Below are positions 4,429-5,818 of a DNA stretch of 5,818 nucleotides, piece by piece. How positions within the stretch are numbered: the first letter of the stretch is position 1; each line of letters opens with the position of its first letter. The notes under the pieces were generated by a model. That model was not told where the DNA came from. It did not search any database and saw nothing but the letters and a program-made list of their open reading frames with translations. The DNA comes from Erysipelothrix sp. (GTDB lineage Bacteria > Bacillota_I > Bacilli_A > Erysipelotrichales > Erysipelotrichaceae): the NCBI GenBank assembly GCA_012511085.1, contig JAAZGU010000025.1, positions 1 through 5,818 on the forward strand. The letters are read 5' to 3'. The position numbers and the translations under genes are program-made.

Positions 4429-5818
4429 ATGAATAAAAAGATACGAAAACCGAAAAGAAAAATAACTTTTGGGCACGGGGTCACCATCATAAGCATTATC
4501 ACAAGCGCCTTGCTTGTTATCGCACTTTTAGGCGGTGCGGTAGCGACATTGATTGTCACTGATATTTTAGAGCACACGCCTAAGTTAAATGCGCAAGATT
4601 TTGTCAACCCTGATTCCACAAAAATCTATGACAGCGAAGGCACCGTCATCGCTGACATTGGTCGTCATTTACGCGAGAATGTCAGTTATGAAGAACTGCC
4701 ACAAACGGTCATCGATGCCTTTATCTCGGTCGAAGACTCACGTTTCTTCGTGCACAACGGCTTTGATTTACCACGTTTTGTGAAAGCCTTTATTACGAAC
4801 ATCAAGACCGGTCGTTTTGCTGAAGGTGGTTCGACCTTTACCATGCAGTTAATTAAAGACACTTATTATGTGAGTGAAGAAGAAGCGACACCACGCACCA
4901 TTGACCGCAAGTTCCAGGAAATTAATTTGGCTTTGCAGTTGGAAAAACAGATGTCGAAGAAACGCATTTTAGAAATGTACATCAACAACGTCTATTTTGG
5001 GGCTCCAAACTCATTGGGTATCCAAACTGCCAGTCGTTACTACTTTGGTAAAGACGTGGGTGATCTGAACTTATCGGAAGCTGCTTATTTGGCGGGTGTC
5101 ATCAACGCACCTTCCCTCTACAATGCGTACAACAACATAGAAGGCGCAACCAAGCGCCGTAACACGGTTTTAAACATGTTGTTGCGGCATGGTTACATTA
5201 CCAAAACCGAACATGAACTCGCTCAAAATATCAAACTTGAAGATTTACTTGTGGGCACCGCCCATGAATACGGGGATGTGCGTCCCTATCAAGCCTACAT
5301 CGATGCAGTAATTTCCGAAACCATCGAAATTACTGGCAAAGATCCTTACTTACACCCCATGAACATTTACACGCATATGAACATGGAAATGCAAGAAACA
5401 ATGGATGCGATATCCAATGATGAACTTGTGGGCTTTCAAGATGACATCATGCAGATGGCAGCCATCAGCGTGGATCATCGTACGGGCGCCATCATTGGTA
5501 TTTCAGGTGGCCGTAATTACACAGGCCAACGTGTTTTAAATCGGGCTTTAGGAACCTTTAAACAACCGGCTTCCGCCATTAAACCCGTCCTCTCTTATGC
5601 GCTTGCCTTTGAGTATTTAGGAGTCGCAACCTCACACGTTATCCGTGATGAACCGATTACTTATCGCGGCTCAAATATTGTCCTTAAAAACTCGGGCGGT
5701 GGCTATTTAGGTGATATTCCTTTTAAAACTGCCTTTGGTTTATCTCGAAATATTCCAGCGGTGAAACTGCTCCAGGATGTCGTGGATACGGTTGGCGTCA
5801 AGCGTGTGCGTGAGTACA
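4429..5818 (+). CDS. ponA: Class A penicillin-binding protein (PBP1-like), N-terminal part
   Basis: Bifunctional wall synthase: a GT51 glycosyltransferase polymerises lipid II into glycan strands and a transpeptidase cross-links them outside the membrane. 463 codons are visible with no stop before the right edge. Residues 1-17 are a short basic cytoplasmic tail (RKPKRK); about 18-44 form the membrane anchor; about 60-250 is the GT51 domain with EDSRFF (102-107, catalytic Glu102), GGSTFTMQL (133-141), RKFQE (160-164), KRILEMYINNVYFG (178-191) and a conserved block around LSEAAYLAGVINAPS (215-229). The transpeptidase domain begins about 340, with S382-A-I-K385 as the acyl-enzyme SxxK motif and S439-R-N441 as SxN; the KTG motif must lie beyond the edge. 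Two motif details differ from the commonest form: FTMQ in place of ITQQ, and QPASAIKP where PGS-F-KP is usual. Coupled to recU upstream. The ponA symbol rests on the recU linkage; another class A paralogue name is possible. Confidence 0.94.
   Translation, partial: MNKKIRKPKRKITFGHGVTIISIITSALLVIALLGGAVATLIVTDILEHTPKLNAQDFVNPDSTKIYDSEGTVIADIGRHLRENVSYEELPQTVIDAFISVEDSRFFVHNGFDLPRFVKAFITNIKTGRFAEGGSTFTMQLIKDTYYVSEEEATPRTIDRKFQEINLALQLEKQMSKKRILEMYINNVYFGAPNSLGIQTASRYYFGKDVGDLNLSEAAYLAGVINAPSLYNAYNNIEGATKRRNTVLNMLLRHGYITKTEHELAQNIKLEDLLVGTAHEYGDVRPYQAYIDAVISETIEITGKDPYLHPMNIYTHMNMEMQETMDAISNDELVGFQDDIMQMAAISVDHRTGAIIGISGGRNYTGQRVLNRALGTFKQPASAIKPVLSYALAFEYLGVATSHVIRDEPITYRGSNIVLKNSGGGYLGDIPFKTAFGLSRNIPAVKLLQDVVDTVGVKRVREY

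Noticed and set aside
1..5818. Mobile element, CRISPR, tRNA, riboswitch or defence system
   Set aside because: Both strands were read for long repeats, repeat-spacer units, cloverleaf cores, T-box or riboswitch signatures and transposase or integrase motifs; none was seen.

Overview
This window looks like core chromosome of a low-to-moderate GC Bacillota (Firmicutes) that builds a peptidoglycan wall, probably Bacilli, Erysipelotrichia or a walled lineage near the Mollicutes. The grounds are gpsB directly followed by a B. subtilis-type (class B) RNase P RNA, a RecU-type Holliday-junction resolvase, a recU-PBP1 pair, strong AGGAG or AAGGTGA Shine-Dalgarno sites, and tryptophan encoded by TGG (standard code). 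I cannot name the genus. I see no mobile element, CRISPR array, tRNA or foreign-looking segment.

Layout. The left two thirds read on the minus strand, in transcription order: a CoA-disulfide reductase/rhodanese fusion (3730-2057), gpsB (1969-1661), rnpB (about 1668-1327), rodZ (1239-340) and the N-terminal third of pgsA (337 to the left edge). The right third reads on the plus strand: recU (3856-4425), then a class A penicillin-binding protein (from 4429, running off the right edge). A 125-bp divergent intergenic region between the reductase and recU carries the likely promoters for both directions. There is no gene-free stretch over 300 bases once rnpB is counted.

How the genes relate. Most protein genes serve envelope growth. 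The class A PBP polymerises and cross-links peptidoglycan; GpsB docks such PBPs to the growth or division machinery; RodZ links the cytoskeleton to the elongation complex; PgsA makes the phosphatidylglycerol precursor. RecU (recombination repair), RNase P (tRNA maturation) and the CoA-disulfide reductase (thiol redox) are housekeeping genes that share the locus. The order resembles two conserved Bacillota neighbourhoods joined end to end: recU-pbp1 divergent from (ypsA)-gpsB-rnpB, and rodZ-pgsA, which is usually followed by cinA-recA. Here the CoA-disulfide reductase stands where ypsA often sits.

I found no convincing new system. The points worth a second look are small: rnpB's terminal helix P1 overlaps the last codons of gpsB, RNase P helix P19 is nearly lost, rodZ appears to start at TTG, a hairpin between rnpB and rodZ has its T-tract on the unexpected strand, and an inverted repeat lies over the presumed gpsB promoter.
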